A DNA stretch of 62,531 nt, taken from assembly GCA_018781585.1 (NCBI GenBank), contig JADMJT010000024.1, forward strand, positions 1 through 62,531, given 5' to 3'. Positions within the stretch are counted from its first letter, which is position 1. The number at the start of each line of letters is the position of its first letter. The position numbers and the translations under genes were made by a program. The stretch comes from Burkholderiales bacterium (GTDB lineage Bacteria; Pseudomonadota; Gammaproteobacteria; Burkholderiales; Thiobacteraceae). The notes under the pieces are model-generated. The model was not told the DNA's origin. It searched no databases and saw only the letters and a list, made by a program, of their open reading frames with translations. Below, piece after piece: positions 30,111 through 39,742 of this stretch.

Positions 30111-31485
30111 CCAAGAAAATCAACAATCAAAAAACCTTCTACTCTTGGTCGAAGATGACCTGGGGCTGCAAAAACAGCTTAAATGGAGCTTCGATGACCT
30201 GGAGGTGGTGATCGCCGGTGACCGCGAAGCGGCGCTGACGGCGGTGCGCCGCTATGAGCCGCCGGTGGTGACGCTCGATCTCGGCCTGCCGCCTGATGCG
30301 GATGGTGCAACGGAAGGGTTGGCCACGCTGGAACAAATTTTAGCATTGGCGCCCACCACTAAAGTTATCGTTGTCTCCGGTAACCAAGATCGCACCAATG
30401 CAGTAAAAGCGGTGGCGCTCGGCGCCTATGATTTTTATCACAAACCCATCGAGCCCGAGATTCTGCGCTTAATCGTCAACCGCGCCCTGCACCTGCACCA
30501 GTTGGAAGCGGAAAACCGCAAACTGCAAGTACGCCAAGGCACGGCGCTGCAAGGCATCATTACCGGTAGCGCGGTGATGCTAAAAATATGCCGCACCGTG
30601 GAAAAGGTCGCGCCGGTAGATGCCACGGTCTTGCTGCTCGGTGATTCCGGCACCGGCAAGGAGTTGTTTGCGCGAGCCTTGCATGATCTTTCGCCGCGCG
30701 CGACCCAGCGCTTTGTCGCAATCAACTGTGCCGCGATTCCGGAAAATTTGCTGGAAAGCGAATTATTCGGTTATGAAAAAGGCGCATTCACTGGTGCTGG
30801 CAAACAAACCAAGGGCAAAATTGAATATGCCGACCACGGCACCCTGTTCCTGGACGAAGTCGGCGACCTACCGTTCCCGCTGCAAGCAAAACTGCTCCGT
30901 TTTTTGCAAGAGCGAGTGATCGAGCGCCTCGGCGGACGCGAAGAGATTCCGGTTGATGTGCGGGTGGTTTGTGCGACCCATCAAGACCTGCGGCGCCTGA
31001 TCGAACAAGGCCGTTTCCGTGAGGATTTGTTCTACCGCATCAGCGAGATCACCATCAACATCCCGCCGCTCAAGGAACGCGAGGGCGACGCACTGATGTT
31101 GGCGCATGCTTTTATCGAAAGATATAACGCGCAATACGGCAAAGCCCTGAAAGGGTTCACGCCCGATGCGTGCGCCGCGATTGAGGGCCATGCTTGGCCC
31201 GGCAATGTGCGAGAGATGGAAAATTGCCTGAAGCGCGCCGTTATCATGAGTGAGGATAACCGACTCAGCGCACTCGATCTGGGACTCGCGGTCAACGAAG
31301 CGGAAGCGGCCCCGCTGAATCTTCGACAAGTGCGGGAGATCGCCGAGCGCGAAGCAGTCAATAAAGCCATCAATCGCGTGAACGGCAACATTGCGCGCGC
31401 GGCGGAACTGCTCGGCGTATCGCGGCCGACGCTCTATGACATGCTCGGGCGCTTTGGGATTCAGACTAAAGACCAAGCCAAATAG
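30103..31485 (+). CDS. prsR: PEP-CTERM system sigma54 response regulator PrsR
   Basis: 460 residues. Receiver domain (about 12-135, Asp in VVTLDLGLPPDAD), AAA+ domain with P-loop GDSGTGKE and the sigma54-contacting loop GAFTGA at residues 227-232, and a C-terminal Fis-type helix-turn-helix (NIARAAELLGVSRPTLYDMLGRFGI). GTG start at 30103 with AAGGAG 7 bases upstream, overlapping prsK. It is expected to activate sigma54 promoters; two such promoters lie in this block at 26514 and 37632. Confidence 0.94.
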   Translation: MPNQENQQSKNLLLLVEDDLGLQKQLKWSFDDLEVVIAGDREAALTAVRRYEPPVVTLDLGLPPDADGATEGLATLEQILALAPTTKVIVVSGNQDRTNAVKAVALGAYDFYHKPIEPEILRLIVNRALHLHQLEAENRKLQVRQGTALQGIITGSAVMLKICRTVEKVAPVDATVLLLGDSGTGKELFARALHDLSPRATQRFVAINCAAIPENLLESELFGYEKGAFTGAGKQTKGKIEYADHGTLFLDEVGDLPFPLQAKLLRFLQERVIERLGGREEIPVDVRVVCATHQDLRRLIEQGRFREDLFYRISEITINIPPLKEREGDALMLAHAFIERYNAQYGKALKGFTPDACAAIEGHAWPGNVREMENCLKRAVIMSEDNRLSALDLGLAVNEAEAAPLNLRQVREIAEREAVNKAINRVNGNIARAAELLGVSRPTLYDMLGRFGIQTKDQAK

Positions 31486-31572
31486 GGCGGGTACGGAATT
31501 CACATAGAAAAAGCGAACTTTCCCTGATATTCTCAAAAAATATCAACGTGCCGCAAAGCGGTGCGCAGTGTC

Positions 31573-31604
31573 AACCGGCCGCGGGGTTTGGGCGGTTCTT
31601 TTTT
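31573..31604 (+). terminator. Probable terminator after prsR
   Basis: AACCGGCC (31573-31580) pairs with GGGCGGTT (31590-31597) with one mismatch, followed by C and T6 (31599-31604). It would separate prsKR from prsT. The rest of the 210-base gap holds a small TGATATT/AATATCA inverted repeat (near 31523-31544) but no clear promoter. Confidence 0.55.
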
Positions 31605-31695
31605 ACTTGCCCGAACGTGCGACTAAAGCAGTTGGGGAAAGCTCACAATACAGCAGCGGTTTAGCCTACCGCCAAATAAATCCACGGAGGATGCC

Positions 31696-34485
31696 ATGTT
31701 TAGGTTTAATCGTTTGATCCCGATGACCCTGTGTCTGATCGCCGCATGCTCGCTCATCGCTTGCAGCAAGGAAGGCGATAGCCAAAAACTCGTGACGTCG
31801 GCCAAGCAAGCACAAGACAAAGGCGATTTAAAAGCGGCAGTCATTGAGCTTAAAAATGCGCTACAGAAAAACCCAGAGAACGTTGAAGCGCGCGCGCTAT
31901 TGGGAAAGCTCTACATCAAACAAGGCGATCCGGGGAGCGCGGAGAAAGAATTGCGCAAGGCAATACAACTCGGAAAGGATAAATCCCAATTGCTGCCCGA
32001 ACTGGGCCAGGCCTTGTTGCAGCAGGGGCAGTTTCAGAAAGTGATCGACGAAATTCAGGCGCCGGCCGGTGCGCCGCCTTTGCTCCGCGCACGCATCCTC
32101 GTGCAGCGAGGCAACGCCTACTTGTCTCTCGGGCAGCAAGATAAGGCAAAAGCTTCGATGGAAGAGGCCCGGACACTGGCACCCGATTTGGCGGAGGTTT
32201 ATTCCGGCTTGGCGGTGCTGGCCATGGTGGAGCAAAAAGACGATGAAACCACCGCACTGATCGACACCGCTATCGCCAAAGACCCCCAACGCACCACGTC
32301 ATGGTTAATGAAAGGGGATTGGCTGCAAGCCAAAGGCAAGCCGGAAGAAGCGGTCGGGGCGTACCAGTCGGCGCTCAAGGCGGATTCGCGATCGGTACAA
32401 GCGCATAGCAAGCTGGCGAGCGTTTATTTGTCACAAGGCAAGTTCGACGCGGCGCGCCAGGAGGCCGCCGCGATCAAAAAGCTGGATCCACAGCATCTGG
32501 AAGGTAAATTCCTCTCGGCGCGGATTGATTTTCAGCAGAAAAACTACACCGCCGCCCGCGATACGCTGCAAGAAATACTCAAGGCCGTCCCGAACCATGT
32601 GCCCAGCATGACACTGTTCGCTGCCACCGCGATCGAGCTTGGTTCATTCAACCAAGCCGAGCAGTATTTGCTGCCGGTGCTTCAGCGTTTTCCAGGGAAC
32701 GCACTGGCGCGTAGTTTGTTGGCGACAGCACAAATGAAGACCGGGCAACATGAAAAAGCCCTGGAAACCCTAAAACCCCTGCTTACGGAACCACAGCCAG
32801 ATCCCATTGTTTTAGCGATGGCAGGGGAGATTTATTTAAAGTTAAAACAATTCAGCAAATCGACAGAGTTTTTCGAGCGGGCTGCCAAAGGTAGTCCTCA
32901 AAATGCTGGGGTGCGCACCTCATTGGCGTTAAGCCGGCTGGCTGCAGGGCATACAGAGGAGGCGCTGTCTGACTTGAAAGTCGCTTCGGGTCTCGAATCC
33001 GACAAGGGCCGCGCGGATATCATGTTGATCATGGCGCATGTCAATAATAAAGCGTGGGATCAAGCGCTCAAAGCGATCGATGTCTTGGAAACGAAGCAAC
33101 CCGCCATTCCGCTCAGTCACAATCTACGCGGTGCGGTGTATTTGAACAAAGGAGATAGCGCGCGCGCGCGCGCAAGCTTTGAAAAAGCCTTGTCGATGGA
33201 TCCCGTCTATTTTCCCGCAGCAATGAATCTGGCCCAACTCGACATGAAAGACAATAAGCCGGATGCAGCGCGCAAGCGGTTTGAGTCGGTCTTAAGCAAA
33301 GACAAGAGCAATCTTCAAGCAATGCTTGCCATCGCCGCCATGGAAGCCGACGCCAAGAACGAAAAAGCGTACCTGGAGTGGATAAATAAAGCCGCCATTG
33401 CACACCCTGCGGCATTGCAACCGCGCCGCCTACTGGCGCAGCATTACTTGCGCAAGAACGATCCGCAAAAAGCGCTTACCGTTGCGCGCGAAGCGGCCAA
33501 TGCCAACCCAACCCAGCCGGAAGCGCTCGATTTGCTGGGCATAACCCAAATGGCGGCAGGCGAGAAAGACAATGCGATCGTGTCCTTCACCAAACTGGCG
33601 ACGCTCAGCCCCACCAGTCCGCTCCCACAGATGCGCCTCGGCGCGGCGCAAGAAGTAGTGAAAAACTCCGAAGCGGCGCGAACGGCGTATCAAAAGGCGC
33701 TTGCAATCAAGCCGGATTCCGTTGACGCCCAAGTAGCGTTGGCGCGGCTCGAGTTCCAAGCTGGCCGCAAAAGCGAAGCGATAAAGCTGATCCAACAAGT
33801 TCAAAAGCAACACCCTACTTTACCGGCGGGCTATTTGCTGGAAGGCGATTTGCTGAATGCCGACAAGCAATATGACAAAGCGGTTGAGAAATATGAGCAA
33901 GCGTACCGTCTCGGCAAATCCGGCGAACTCGTGGTGCGAATACATGCCGCCTTAACGCAGGCCGGTAAAGCACGCGATGGCGAGGCCAAGCTGCTGCAAT
34001 GGTTGAAGGAAAACCCGCAGGATATCTCGGCGCGCAATTACTTGGCCGATGCGTATTTGCAGCAGAAGCAATACAAGTCTGCCGCTGAGCAGTATCAGGT
34101 GATGCTGACGCAAACACCGCAAAGCTTGATCGTCCTTAACAACCTGGCGTGGGTTTACCAGCAGATGCAGGATAAGCGCGCCTTGGCGATCGCTGAGCGG
34201 GCACACAATTTGGCCCCGGATAATCCAGCCGTGACAGACACCTTGGGTTGGATTCTGCTAGAGCAGGGCCAAGTTGCGCGCGCGCTGCCGCTGCTTCAAA
34301 AGGCCTTCGCCAAGCAGCCGGACAATCTGACGTTGCATTATCACTATGTTGTGGCGCTCGCACGCAGTAATGATCGCGTCCGGGCGCAAAGCGAGCTTGA
34401 GCGCCTGCTCGGGCGCGGCATGTTGTTTCCCGAAGAGCGGGAAGCGCAGAGCCTGTTAAAGCAACTTAAAGCCGGGGCGCGTTAG
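31696..34485 (+). CDS. prsT: PEP-CTERM TPR lipoprotein PrsT, copy 1
   Basis: 929 residues. A signal peptide with lipobox (LIAC, Cys 23, or the earlier IAAC at 18) is followed by more than twenty tetratricopeptide repeats covering nearly the whole protein. Length and repeat layout are those of PrsT, the putative TPR lipoprotein of exosortase/PEP-CTERM exopolysaccharide systems. GGAGG lies 6 bases before the ATG. A (GC)n run at about 33158-33174 encodes Ala-Arg repeats. Immediately followed by a second PrsT of the same length, so this is a tandem duplication. Probably an outer-membrane-anchored scaffold; function untested. Confidence 0.93.
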   Translation: MFRFNRLIPMTLCLIAACSLIACSKEGDSQKLVTSAKQAQDKGDLKAAVIELKNALQKNPENVEARALLGKLYIKQGDPGSAEKELRKAIQLGKDKSQLLPELGQALLQQGQFQKVIDEIQAPAGAPPLLRARILVQRGNAYLSLGQQDKAKASMEEARTLAPDLAEVYSGLAVLAMVEQKDDETTALIDTAIAKDPQRTTSWLMKGDWLQAKGKPEEAVGAYQSALKADSRSVQAHSKLASVYLSQGKFDAARQEAAAIKKLDPQHLEGKFLSARIDFQQKNYTAARDTLQEILKAVPNHVPSMTLFAATAIELGSFNQAEQYLLPVLQRFPGNALARSLLATAQMKTGQHEKALETLKPLLTEPQPDPIVLAMAGEIYLKLKQFSKSTEFFERAAKGSPQNAGVRTSLALSRLAAGHTEEALSDLKVASGLESDKGRADIMLIMAHVNNKAWDQALKAIDVLETKQPAIPLSHNLRGAVYLNKGDSARARASFEKALSMDPVYFPAAMNLAQLDMKDNKPDAARKRFESVLSKDKSNLQAMLAIAAMEADAKNEKAYLEWINKAAIAHPAALQPRRLLAQHYLRKNDPQKALTVAREAANANPTQPEALDLLGITQMAAGEKDNAIVSFTKLATLSPTSPLPQMRLGAAQEVVKNSEAARTAYQKALAIKPDSVDAQVALARLEFQAGRKSEAIKLIQQVQKQHPTLPAGYLLEGDLLNADKQYDKAVEKYEQAYRLGKSGELVVRIHAALTQAGKARDGEAKLLQWLKENPQDISARNYLADAYLQQKQYKSAAEQYQVMLTQTPQSLIVLNNLAWVYQQMQDKRALAIAERAHNLAPDNPAVTDTLGWILLEQGQVARALPLLQKAFAKQPDNLTLHYHYVVALARSNDRVRAQSELERLLGRGMLFPEEREAQSLLKQLKAGAR

Positions 34486-34504
34486 TCGAAAAATTGGAGC
34501 AGAG

Positions 34505-37294
34505 ATGAAACGAAAATATCAAAGTATGCGTTTGCCTATCGCCATCCTTCTATTGGGTACGATGCTCGCATTGGGCGGATGCGACAAACTACGCAGCTAC
34601 ACAGACGCTGAGCATGTGCAGCGAGCTAAAGATTTTCAGGCGAAAGGCGAATCGAAAGCAGCCGTGATCGAGCTTAAGAATGCGCTCAACAAGAATGGCA
34701 GCAATGCCGAGGCGCGGTGGCTGCTGGGTGAGGCCTATCTCGATTTTGAAGAGGGCGCGCAGGCGGAAAAAGAGCTAAAACGTGCCGGAGATCTGGGTAT
34801 TAACGCCGATACCTTAATGATCCCCCTTGGCCGCGCGTATTTGCTGCAGGGAAAGTATGGCGAAGTGCTGGCTGAGATCGCGCCCGGGAAACAGGCTTCA
34901 GCACGTTCGCGGGCGCATATTCTGAAGTTGCATGGGGATGCGCAGGTTGGCTTGCGCAAAGGGAAAGAGGCGTGCGGCCTGTATGAGCAGGCGCACCAAG
35001 CGGATACTAAATTTGTTGATGCGTATTGGGGGCGCGTGTGGTGTGCCACGGTTAAAGGGGATTTGAATAGTGCGCGGACTATATTAGAGGCCGCCTTGGA
35101 GATCGATCGATCTAACGCGCGGACCTGGGTATATCTTGGCGACTTCGCGCGGCTTGAGCGGCGCTATGCTGAGGCCGAGCAGGCCTACTTAACAGCGCTT
35201 AAGATCAGACCCCAGGACAGAGAGGCCCAGCTGAATTTGGCTTCGGTTTATTTGACACAGAACAAACTCGACGCCGCGTCGAAAGAGATTGAGAAGCTCC
35301 GCAAAGCATTTCCCCGGCTTCCCCACCCCCGCTATTTGGAGGCCCTACTCAGTTATCGGCAGGGAAAATACCCGGTTGCTCGCGACCAACTGCAAGAGCT
35401 GGAGCGCACTGAAGCTGGTTTTCCACCGGCTTTGTTGCTGTCTGGCACGGTGTCGCTCCAACTCGGGGAGTATGAGGCTGCCGAGAAGAGCGTGACGGTG
35501 TTTCTTGCGCGACAACCTAACAGCACGTTTGCGCGTGAGCTTCTGGCGGAAGTTCAGTTGCGGAAGGGGCGCGCCAGTCTCGCGCTTGAAACCGTTACCC
35601 CGCTACTCGATCGCGAAACGGTAACCGCACGGGCGCTGAGTATTGCCGGCGAAGCTTCCGTGGCCAAGGGCGACTTGGCGCAAGCGACCAAATATTTTGA
35701 AAGGGCGAGCAAACTGCAACCCGATAGCGCCGTTATTCGCACAAATCTTGGAACAAGCCGGATGAGACAGGGAGATGTCAGCCGCGCTGAGGCTGACCTT
35801 GAAGCGGCATCCAATCTGGATCAAAAGCATACCGCTGCGGACATCGCCTTGGCCATCACCCGCCTTCAGCGTAAAGACTATGAGGGTGCGTTTGCAGCCA
35901 TCGCTGCGCTGGAAAAGAAACAGCCATCCAGCCCCATTCCGTACAATTTGCGTGGCAGCGCGTATCTTGAAAAGCGCGATATAGCCAACGCGCGCAAAAG
36001 TTTCGAGCAAGCGTTGGCTATCGATCCGGCTTTCATGCCCGCCGCAAAAAGCCTGGCGCAAATCGACATGCAGGACAAAAAGCCAGATGCCGCGCGCAAG
36101 CGTTTACAGAATGTGCTGGCCAAGGATGACAACAACGTCGGCGCCATGCTTGCCCTTGCGGATATTGCCGCAGCAGAGAAAAAAGAGAAGGAATATCTGG
36201 AGTGGGTTGAAAAAGCCGCCAAAGCCGACCCCAAGGCGCTGGAGCCCAAGTCCCGAAAAATCGACTATCTCCTGAGCAAGAAAGAAACCCAAAGCGCAAT
36301 GGCGCTGGCGCTCGAAGTGAAGAACGCGAACACCGGTAGCCCCCAGGCTTGGGAGTTGTTGGGCCGCACCCAGCTTGCGGCGGGTGAAAAAGAAAATGCG
36401 ATTGATTCGTTCACCAAGGTAACGCAACTTGTGCCGGAATCGCCGCGCGCTTATCTAGACTTGGGCGCGACTCTCGCCAGCGTAGAGCGTTGGAGTGATG
36501 CGCGTAAAACTTTTAGCAAGGCCCTAACCCTCAGCCCAGATTTCTTAGACGCGCGTCGCGCGTTGATTGTGCTGGAACTACAACAAAATCGCGGAGCCGA
36601 GGCGCTGAAGCTCGCTGAGGAACAAACCCGCAGACAACCGAAATTGCCGATCGGCCCGATCATGGAAGGCGATGTGCATATGGCGCAAAAACAGTTCGCC
36701 CTGGCGTCCAAGGCCTATGAGCGAGCCTTTGGCGTGGCTAGGGCGGGCGAACTGGTCATCAAGTCTCACCACGCCATGCTGCGCGCCGGTAACGCAAATG
36801 ATGCGGATAACCGTATGCTCGCTTGGCTCAAGGAGCGGCCCGATGACGTTGGCTCGCGCATGTACCTGGCCGATAGTCTTATCGTACGCACAGATTTTAA
36901 GGGGGCGGTTGGGCACTACGAACTCGCGCTGCAAAAAGACCCTGACAATGCGTCCATTCTCAACAATTTGGCGTCGGTCTACGCCGAATTGAAAGATAGT
37001 CGCGCGCTGGCAACGGCAGAGCGGGCCTATAAACTTCAACCCAAAAGCGCCGCCATTCAGGATACGCTCGGCTGGATACTGCTAGTGCAAGGCCAAACGG
37101 CGCGCGCGGTGAGCCTGCTCAAAGACGCAGTGGCAAGCGCGCCAAAGGCAGAAGTGGTCCGCTATCACTACGCCGTAGCACTTGCGAAATCGGGTGACAA
37201 AGTGAAAGCCAAACAGGAGCTGGATTCGTTGCTAAAAGACACCAAGGACTTCCCCGGCAAATCTGCGGCCGAAGCCTTGCGTAAGCAGCTGTAG
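34505..37294 (+). CDS. prsT: PEP-CTERM TPR lipoprotein PrsT, copy 2
   Basis: 929 residues, the same number as copy 1. Lipobox LGGC with Cys at 26, then TPR repeats throughout. The two copies share blocks such as KAAVIELKNAL near the N-terminus, SFEKAL/SFEQAL near the middle and DTLGWILL(E/V)QGQ(V/T)ARA near the end, so they arose by duplication, but divergence in most other positions shows it is old. The gap to copy 1 is 19 bases with GGAG before the ATG, so they share a transcript. Paralogue specialisation is likely. Confidence 0.92.
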   Translation: MKRKYQSMRLPIAILLLGTMLALGGCDKLRSYTDAEHVQRAKDFQAKGESKAAVIELKNALNKNGSNAEARWLLGEAYLDFEEGAQAEKELKRAGDLGINADTLMIPLGRAYLLQGKYGEVLAEIAPGKQASARSRAHILKLHGDAQVGLRKGKEACGLYEQAHQADTKFVDAYWGRVWCATVKGDLNSARTILEAALEIDRSNARTWVYLGDFARLERRYAEAEQAYLTALKIRPQDREAQLNLASVYLTQNKLDAASKEIEKLRKAFPRLPHPRYLEALLSYRQGKYPVARDQLQELERTEAGFPPALLLSGTVSLQLGEYEAAEKSVTVFLARQPNSTFARELLAEVQLRKGRASLALETVTPLLDRETVTARALSIAGEASVAKGDLAQATKYFERASKLQPDSAVIRTNLGTSRMRQGDVSRAEADLEAASNLDQKHTAADIALAITRLQRKDYEGAFAAIAALEKKQPSSPIPYNLRGSAYLEKRDIANARKSFEQALAIDPAFMPAAKSLAQIDMQDKKPDAARKRLQNVLAKDDNNVGAMLALADIAAAEKKEKEYLEWVEKAAKADPKALEPKSRKIDYLLSKKETQSAMALALEVKNANTGSPQAWELLGRTQLAAGEKENAIDSFTKVTQLVPESPRAYLDLGATLASVERWSDARKTFSKALTLSPDFLDARRALIVLELQQNRGAEALKLAEEQTRRQPKLPIGPIMEGDVHMAQKQFALASKAYERAFGVARAGELVIKSHHAMLRAGNANDADNRMLAWLKERPDDVGSRMYLADSLIVRTDFKGAVGHYELALQKDPDNASILNNLASVYAELKDSRALATAERAYKLQPKSAAIQDTLGWILLVQGQTARAVSLLKDAVASAPKAEVVRYHYAVALAKSGDKVKAKQELDSLLKDTKDFPGKSAAEALRKQL

Positions 37295-37631
37295 CAAGTG
37301 GCCCGCTACTTGGCTTGGAAGCCTTCCTTCTTCTATACCCTATATATAGGATTCACACCCGCAAGGCAGGGGAAGATAGGGCAGCAGCATTGAATGCCTT
37401 CGCCCCCCTTGGCGTACTATGCTGCGATTCTGATTTATAGGGTTATCGGCATAGCACTGGAGGCATTCATCTGTGCTTGATACAGGGCACTGGTTTCCTC
37501 TGCCCTGCGTTTTCTGATGATCTCTGTGCCCTGCCTTAATTGTCGGTTTTTTTTACACTTTCGTTGCTAATTTCCCGGCGATGTATGGGTGAAATCATAA
37601 AAACCGTTACTATTCATGCTGTTGTAAATTC

Positions 37632-37646
37632 TGGCACGCTACATGC
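37632..37646 (+). promoter_or_regulatory. Sigma54 (-24/-12) promoter of the PEP-CTERM gene
   Basis: TGGCACGCTACATGC has GG at 37633-37634 and GC at 37645-37646, 10 bases apart, and a perfect TGGCACG -24 block. Predicted start near 37658, about 80 bases before the ATG. Likely target of PrsR. Confidence 0.75.
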
Positions 37647-37654
37647 TATACAAC

Positions 37655-37684
37655 TTACGTAGGGTAAATTTACGCAGGGTAATT
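37655..37684 (+). repeat. Tandem 15-base repeat at the transcription start
   Basis: TTACGTAGGGTAAAT (37655-37669) and TTACGCAGGGTAATT (37670-37684) are adjacent, followed by a partial third copy (TTACCG). They cover the predicted sigma54 start site and early leader. Confidence 0.6.
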
Positions 37685-37739
37685 TACCGAACCAATTAAA
37701 CCGCATTACGTTTTAACTATAAATTGAAGGAGTTGAATC

Positions 37740-38555
37740 ATGAACAAGTCGCTTTTCAAATCTCTAGTGGTGGCAGGTGCTTTCGCAGCCTCTGCTAACG
37801 CTCAAGCTGCTATGAATCTTGGCGGTATTTTGATTGATCCGGGCTTTCATATCGAAGTCGCCTCCCTTTTCGAAAACCCCGTTTTCCTCGTGGGCCAAAC
37901 GCTTACTGGTTATGGTGAAGTGACCCAAATTAATGCTAGTGCGGCTTTCTGCGCTGGCGGCCTGGGAACTTGTGAACTGACGTATCGATTTGGCGGCTAT
38001 ACGGTAAGCGCCATTTCCCCGACAGCGGTTTCTTTCACTGGCGGCTGGGTGAATTTCTATGTTGGCACCGGCGTCACTAACGATTTTAACCCGTATGGTA
38101 GCGCCAGTTCGGCTGCTGATATTACCGCCGTTACTAACGGCGTCCTTTGGCTGACGCTTATGGGCCACGACAATGGTGGTTTCACATTGGCAGGTACCGG
38201 CTCAAACATCGGCACGGGGAATGACATCGGCTTCGGTGGTGGTTTGTTGGATGTGGACTTCACTGGCCTAGCAAATGGTAATGCCGCTGGCGCTGGCGCG
38301 ACTGCAGGCATCAATTTTGACACCAACAGCCAACCCGACCTTCTGGCTGGATTCGCCGATTTCCAGTTTACCTCGACCTTTGGTACGGGTGTGGTGCCTC
38401 ACGCTGCCGAATGCGCGGGTGGAACCCTGACCTCCTGTCTGCCAGGCGCTGCAACGCTGCGCGGCGTTGCGATCCCCGAGCCAGCTAGCTTAGCTTTGAT
38501 CGGCGCTGGTTTGCTCGTCGGTGGCGCGGTATCCCGCCGCCGCAAGCAAAAATAA
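37740..38555 (+). CDS. PEP-CTERM sorting-domain protein
   Basis: 271 residues. A signal peptide (cleaved near ANAQA-A) leads into a Gly/Ala/Asn/Thr-rich extracellular protein that ends in the exosortase recognition tail: PEP at 246-248, the hydrophobic stretch ASLALIGAGLLVGGAV and a basic end SRRRKQK. Such proteins are cut and sorted by an exosortase (EpsH/XrtA type) and linked with exopolysaccharide. Two Cys pairs (CAGGLGTC and CAGGTLTSC) may form disulfides. AAGGAG precedes the ATG, and a sigma54 promoter and terminator bracket the gene, so it is a single-gene transcript. The exosortase is not in this window. Confidence 0.93.
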   Translation: MNKSLFKSLVVAGAFAASANAQAAMNLGGILIDPGFHIEVASLFENPVFLVGQTLTGYGEVTQINASAAFCAGGLGTCELTYRFGGYTVSAISPTAVSFTGGWVNFYVGTGVTNDFNPYGSASSAADITAVTNGVLWLTLMGHDNGGFTLAGTGSNIGTGNDIGFGGGLLDVDFTGLANGNAAGAGATAGINFDTNSQPDLLAGFADFQFTSTFGTGVVPHAAECAGGTLTSCLPGAATLRGVAIPEPASLALIGAGLLVGGAVSRRRKQK

Positions 38556-38580
38556 AAACCCCTTTAGGGTCATTGCGAAG

Positions 38581-38608
38581 CCCCCATCTTAGGATGGGGG
38601 TTTTTTTT
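38581..38608 (+). terminator. Rho-independent terminator after the PEP-CTERM gene
   Basis: CCCCCATC (38581-38588) and GATGGGGG (38593-38600) form an 8-bp stem with a 4-base loop, followed by eight Ts (38601-38608). Confidence 0.9.
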
Positions 38609-38668
38609 GTGCGCCGCCTAAGGCCGGCCGATTGGACTGCCGCCCCGCCTGCAGCTCGTGCTATTGGG

Positions 38669-39742
38669 TTAACGATATATTAGTTCTGACAGTTCGCGAC
38701 GGGTTGAGCGTGAACTTGGCGGGGCCACTACTTGTCGCCCGATTCTGCCCAGAAAAGGGGCTTGTTCTGAGCCGAGGCCGAACCGGAGGTTAAATTCCTG
38801 CGCTATGGCGGTCGCTTTACTTGCGGTGCCGGGTTCCGTAGAGAAACTACGAGCCCGCTCCCCATAATAAGCGAAGGCTAGCGTGGCAAACGCGGGTTGC
38901 ATGACCAGCCCCAACGAGGCGGCCGTCAGCCAGAAGCGCTGCAGTGCCTGGCCTGCGGCGAGAAAGATCTCGTCGCGGCTCGTGAGCGCTTGCGGGCAGG
39001 TGAAGGCGAAGTGGGCCGCGCAACGCAGTCCGGGCAGCACATCCATTTCGATCACGGGCATGAGCGGCCCGGCGAGGTAATGATTAAGAAACGACGCCCG
39101 CGCCCAGTTGCCTAGCGCCCATCTCATAAGCTGACGCGTCATCGGGTCGAGACCAACCGCTGTGGCGGGCACGCGATCTGGGCTCAGACGATTGTCCCAG
39201 TCGATGATCCTTTGGTGAATGGCGAAAGTTTCCGGGATGGTTAACCTAAGCCAGGTAGCGCGTGCGTTCAGGCGCGTAATGGCCCATTTTTCCGCGAATG
39301 TCTCGAACCAGCGAATCTGAAACATTGGGCCAACGGCGGATTGCAGCGCCTGCTTTTCTGCCTCTGTGAGCGCTTGCATTCGATAGGGCCTGCGATCGAC
39401 GGAGCGCTGCTTGATCCAAGCGGCGAGTGGATCCTGCGCCAGCGAGGGTAACAAGGGGAAATCGATCTCGAACTTGAGCGCGGCGGGGTCTTCAAATGCA
39501 AGCACCCACTTCATGCCACGCGCTTGGCTGCTGGCCGCGATGCGTAAGGTTTCGAGCATGACCCCGCTGGTGGTTCGGGTGGCTGCGCCGCCAAAGTCGT
39601 AAACATCGTTCTCCCGGCGAATATGCAATCGAAGCCGATCTTCGCCCAGAATTTCGAAACGCCAGGGTTGTAGGTTATCTCCGCTAGGCGCCCAGCGGGC
39701 AAGCTCGAGTATTGATTTGAGCACTTCAGGAATGTCGCTCAT
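38669..39742 (-). CDS. Nitroreductase-family protein
   Basis: 357 residues, longer than simple nitroreductases (about 200). The N-terminal LARWAPSGDNLQPWRFEIL and the C-terminal FWLTAASLGLVMQPAF are FMN-binding-type signatures of the nitroreductase fold, with a long insertion between (about 130-250). No membrane helix is clear. It shares ATGA with the ThiF-like gene upstream and is the last of a three-gene operon with a FeeM-like acyltransferase. By analogy with other E1-plus-nitroreductase pairs it may be an FMN-dependent oxidase acting on an activated or acylated product; this is inference. Confidence 0.8.
   Translation of the reverse strand: MSDIPEVLKSILELARWAPSGDNLQPWRFEILGEDRLRLHIRRENDVYDFGGAATRTTSGVMLETLRIAASSQARGMKWVLAFEDPAALKFEIDFPLLPSLAQDPLAAWIKQRSVDRRPYRMQALTEAEKQALQSAVGPMFQIRWFETFAEKWAITRLNARATWLRLTIPETFAIHQRIIDWDNRLSPDRVPATAVGLDPMTRQLMRWALGNWARASFLNHYLAGPLMPVIEMDVLPGLRCAAHFAFTCPQALTSRDEIFLAAGQALQRFWLTAASLGLVMQPAFATLAFAYYGERARSFSTEPGTASKATAIAQEFNLRFGLGSEQAPFLGRIGRQVVAPPSSRSTRRELSELIYR

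Larger units (their letters stand above)
37295..37739 (+). other. Regulatory intergenic region before the PEP-CTERM gene
   Basis: 445 bases without a credible gene. It holds a CCTATATATAGG palindrome (37339-37350), three copies of TGCCCTG (inverted at 37483-37489, direct at 37501-37507 and 37527-37533), a sigma54 promoter at 37632-37646 and tandem 15-base repeats at the transcription start. The TGCCCTG copies lie about 100-175 bases before the start, where sigma54 activators bind. Confidence 0.6.

Noticed and set aside
33158-33174. (GC)n run as a Z-DNA or repeat element
   Set aside because: It lies in coding sequence of prsT and simply encodes alternating Ala/Arg.
37339-37350. CCTATATATAGG palindrome as an operator
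   Set aside because: Short AT-rich palindrome with no promoter at the right distance; not specific enough.
26586-38555. An exosortase gene within the PEP-CTERM block
   Set aside because: All genes in the block are accounted for and none is an EpsH-like multi-pass protein with the Cys/Arg/His triad; it must lie elsewhere.
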